DNA of 6,713 bases from Bacillota bacterium (GTDB taxonomy: Bacteria; Bacillota; Clostridia; Oscillospirales; Ruminococcaceae): positions 1-6,713 of the forward strand of contig JAEWMM010000098.1 in NCBI GenBank assembly GCA_023457175.1, in the 5' to 3' direction. Of this stretch, positions 4,640-6,713 are shown piece after piece. The translations under genes were made by a program, and so were the position numbers. The notes beneath the pieces are model-generated. The model made no database searches. It was given only the letters and a program-made list of their open reading frames with translations, and was not told the DNA's origin. Positions within the stretch are counted from its first letter, which is position 1, and each line of letters opens with the position of its first letter.

Positions 4640-5640
4640 TTAAAACGCTTTGTGCCGAGCGGGGCATCTCCGGAGACGAGGGACGCGTCCGTGCCGTCAT
4701 CGAACAACAGCTGGCGGGCAAATGCGCCCTGACCGTCGACCCGTTGGGCAACCTGATCGCCGTTAAGCGCGGCGAGCGCCCTAAAAAGAAAATTGTTTTG
4801 TTTGCCCATATGGATGAGGTGGGCATGCTGATAACCGCTATCACCGGCGAGGGGCTGCTGAAGTTCTCGCCAATCGGCATCGACCCGCGCGTGCTGCACG
4901 GCCGCCGGGTGCGTATCGGCGACGCCGGTATTCCCGGCGTTATCGGCGCCAAGGCGTGGCATCATCTCGACGACGACGAGCGCGAGACCGAGCTAAAGAC
5001 CGACGGGCTTTATATCGATGTCGGCGCGTCCTCCAAGGAGGAGGCGGCCTCGGTCGTGGGTCTTGGCGATGCGGTCTGCTTCGACGCGCCGTTTTGTGAA
5101 TTTGGAGAAGGGCTGCTGCTCTCCCGTGCGCTCGATGATCGCATCGGCTGCGCGCTGCTCATCGACCTGCTGTGCGCCGACTGCCCGTGGGAGCTGACCG
5201 GCGTATTCACCTGCGGGGAGGAATCCTCGCTGTTTGGCGCAACCGCGGCGGCCAATGCCACCGCGCCCGAGATTGCGATTATTCTGGAAGCGACCACGGC
5301 GGGCGATATTGAAGGCGCTCCCGCCGACAAGGTGGTCTGCACCCTTAAAAAAGGCCCTGTCGTGTCGTTCGCCGACAAGGGCACGCTCTATGACCGCGAA
5401 TTGTATGCGCTGGCTTTCAATGTCGCCGAGGAACGCGGCATTGCCGTTCAGACCAAGGAGGGTGTTTTTGGCGGCAACGAAGCCCGCGTGGTCGCGCGCG
5501 CGGGGGCGGGCGCTAAAACAATGGCCCTTTCGGTGCCCTGCCGTTACCTGCACAGCGCCTCCTGCGTGGCGGCCATGCAGGATGTTCTGGCGGCTAAAGA
5601 GCTGCTTTCGGCGGTCATCGACCCGCTGGCCCGGCTGTGA
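4627..5640 (+). CDS. M42 family metallo-aminopeptidase, second copy (337 aa)
   Basis: This paralogue also belongs to the M42 di-metal aminopeptidase family. It shows His61, Asp63 and Glu64 in AHMDEVGM (60-67), GVIGAKAWHHL (104-114), Asp170 in ALDDRIGC, Glu198/Glu199 in CGEESSLFGA (196-205), Glu221 in LEATTAGD (220-227) and His309 in RYLHS. The fourth metal ligand is thus Glu rather than the Asp of the first copy, a known variation in the family as I recall it. Two positions look unusual: CGEES in place of QEEVG, and GGNEARVV (282-289) where relatives usually have GG(N/T)DAG. GGAGG at 4616-4620 lies 6 nt before ATG 4627, inside the end of the first copy. The two proteins clearly diverge across their length, so this is an old duplication or a functional pair rather than a recent copy. 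Confidence 0.9.
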   Translation: MQQLIKTLCAERGISGDEGRVRAVIEQQLAGKCALTVDPLGNLIAVKRGERPKKKIVLFAHMDEVGMLITAITGEGLLKFSPIGIDPRVLHGRRVRIGDAGIPGVIGAKAWHHLDDDERETELKTDGLYIDVGASSKEEAASVVGLGDAVCFDAPFCEFGEGLLLSRALDDRIGCALLIDLLCADCPWELTGVFTCGEESSLFGATAAANATAPEIAIILEATTAGDIEGAPADKVVCTLKKGPVVSFADKGTLYDRELYALAFNVAEERGIAVQTKEGVFGGNEARVVARAGAGAKTMALSVPCRYLHSASCVAAMQDVLAAKELLSAVIDPLARL

Positions 5641-6386
5641 TCTCCTATTGCGAAAGCGCGCCGCCGACAAAAACGCCGGACGCTGAAGGATTGATCGATT
5701 GCCGCATGCAGACGCTGGATGCCTGTTACGGCGCGCTGCCCGGTGCGCCGGACTGGTATTATGTGAGCGACTCAGGCGGCGTATTTTGCCGTTTTGGCGG
5801 CACGCTGCTCGTCACAGGTGTGCCGGATTTTGGCGAGCTGCTCTCCTTTGCGGATTTGCTGGGCGTCGGGCGGATCGAATGGACGTCGCCGTGGGACGAG
5901 AAAACGCATTCGTTAATGGGATGGACTTCTCAAAGTTATCCGGTGTTACGCTGCACCGGCCAAGGCACACCGATTTCTGAAAAACTGCAAACCGATATCC
6001 GCCTGCGCCGTTGCTTCGAGATTTTATGCGCAAGCGACGCAGAGTTTGCGCGCGAGGCCGACTATCTGCCGTGGCTTTCGGACATGACCCGCCGCCGCAA
6101 CGCCGGACGCGCCGAAGCGTTTCTATATGATGATGCGGCCGTCGCCTGCATGACGGCCAAGGGGCGGCGCTGCGCCTATCTGTCGTCGGTCGCGGTGCTG
6201 CCCGAACGACGCGGTGAGGGGCTGGGCTTAGCATTGCTACACGCGGTCAGGGCCTATGCTGCGCTGTGCGGGCTGACCCTCTATACAGCGGCGCAGTTCG
6301 AGCCGCTGATGGCGTTTTATCAAAAGGCGGGCTTTCAGGCGCTGCCGCAGCGTCTTATCATCACAGAAAAGAGGAACCTCACATGA
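5637..6386 (+). CDS. GNAT family N-acetyltransferase with an uncharacterised N-terminal half
   Basis: The C-terminal third carries the acetyl-CoA-binding GNAT core: beta strand YLSSVAVLPE (181-190), the pyrophosphate loop RRGEGLGLALL (191-201), then LTLYTAAQ and MAFYQKAGFQ (225-234). GNAT enzymes move an acetyl group from acetyl-CoA to an amine; the acceptor is unknown here. Residues 1-150 show no motif I can assign. The section CRFGGTLLVTGVPDFGELLS (51-70) resembles the N-terminal part seen in some clostridial GNAT proteins, perhaps a degenerate second GNAT half. The start is uncertain. GTG 5637 overlaps the M42 stop (GTGA), which favours coupling, but no good ribosome site precedes it. ATG 5706 would give 226 residues, with GAAGGA 15 nt upstream, rather far. 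It overlaps the next gene by 4 bp. Confidence 0.8.
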   Translation: MISYCESAPPTKTPDAEGLIDCRMQTLDACYGALPGAPDWYYVSDSGGVFCRFGGTLLVTGVPDFGELLSFADLLGVGRIEWTSPWDEKTHSLMGWTSQSYPVLRCTGQGTPISEKLQTDIRLRRCFEILCASDAEFAREADYLPWLSDMTRRRNAGRAEAFLYDDAAVACMTAKGRRCAYLSSVAVLPERRGEGLGLALLHAVRAYAALCGLTLYTAAQFEPLMAFYQKAGFQALPQRLIITEKRNLT

Positions 6387-6713
6387 TACAACCGGTTTTT
6401 TCGATAGATCCTGAGCTGCTGGAGCTTGCCCGGCGAGCGGAACAAAAGGCTGCATCCGCCTTTGCTATTATAGAAGAAAACGAGCAGCATAACGGTATGA
6501 AGGTGCTCAAGGCCTTTATCGACAACGGCATTTCTGCGGCGCACCTTTGCGGCAGCACCGGCTATGGCTATGGCGACGTGGGCCGCGACGCGCTCGACCG
6601 CGTGTTCGCGCAGGCGATGGGCGCTGAGGACGCGCTGGTGCGCCATAGCTTTGTTTCGGGCACCCACGCGCTGACGGTGGGCCTGTTCGGGTTGCTGCGT
6701 CCGGGGGACATGC
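6383..6713 (+). CDS. Methionine gamma-lyase / aluminium resistance family PLP protein, N-terminal part (runs off window)
   Basis: Only the first 110 residues lie in the window. They match the start of the Firmicutes family annotated as methionine gamma-lyase-like or aluminium resistance protein (YnbB-like), fold-type I PLP enzymes. The visible signatures are VLKAFIDNGISAAHLCGSTG (41-60), GYGYGDVGRDALDRVFA (60-76), GAEDALVRHSFVSGTHAL (80-97) and LFGLLRPGD (101-109). The PLP lysine lies beyond the edge, so activity cannot be judged. GAGGAA at 6371-6376 lies 6 nt before ATG 6383, which overlaps the acetyltransferase stop (ATGA). Despite the family name, true methionine gamma-lyase activity is not assured. 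In related genomes the family often lies near hfq and miaA, so those may follow; this is recalled context, not seen here. Confidence 0.88.
   Translation, partial: MIQPVFSIDPELLELARRAEQKAASAFAIIEENEQHNGMKVLKAFIDNGISAAHLCGSTGYGYGDVGRDALDRVFAQAMGAEDALVRHSFVSGTHALTVGLFGLLRPGDM

Noticed and set aside
4222..4965. 247-codon minus-strand ORF opposite the M42 pair
   Set aside because: It is a shadow of two M42 genes whose catalytic motifs are intact on the + strand, with no recognisable product.
4993..5670. 225-codon minus-strand ORF opposite the second M42 gene
   Set aside because: It is antisense to a confident gene, with an Arg/Gly-rich translation and no motif.

Overview
The window reads as chromosomal housekeeping DNA from a GC-rich anaerobic Firmicute. 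A clostridial lineage near Oscillospiraceae/Ruminococcaceae is my best guess, based on protein flavour, strong AGGAGG-type ribosome sites, sigma-A-like promoters and the gene set. No rRNA, tRNA, CRISPR array, insertion sequence or phage gene is visible. Coding DNA is clearly GC-rich. The 1.5-2.1 kb gap is much more AT-rich and holds nearly all the regulatory signals.

Left block (1-1511, + strand): a possible C-terminal tail of an unidentified membrane protein runs into trmB (tRNA m7G46 methyltransferase). trmB overlaps by 4 bp a class I glutamine-amidotransferase-like hydrolase of the peptidase C26 / PuuD type. This block ends at a perfect 12-bp hairpin (1541-1568).

Central gap (1512-2136): a 39-codon, very acidic minus-strand ORF (1570-1689) has its own TATAAT box and a strong ribosome site, and it converges on the same hairpin. 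Divergent from it is a near-consensus + strand promoter (1769-1797). A leader with two hairpins and a perfect anti-Shine-Dalgarno sequence follows. A second promoter (2000-2027) lies directly in front of murD, whose 5' UTR can form two hairpins with complementary loops.

Right block (2137-6713, + strand): murD (peptidoglycan precursor ligase) is followed after 94 bp by a tightly packed run. It holds two paralogous M42 metallo-aminopeptidases (13-bp overlap), a GNAT acetyltransferase (4-bp GTGA overlap) and the start of a PLP-dependent 'methionine gamma-lyase / aluminium resistance' family protein (4-bp ATGA overlap, cut by the window edge). The overlaps imply one translationally coupled operon. 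The M42 enzymes would finish cytoplasmic peptide breakdown. The roles of the acetyltransferase and the PLP protein in that context are unknown.

I see no convincing new multi-gene system. The items most worth a second look are the small acidic ORF, the structured intergenic leader, the murD 5' UTR and several unusual residues in TrmB and the second M42 enzyme.
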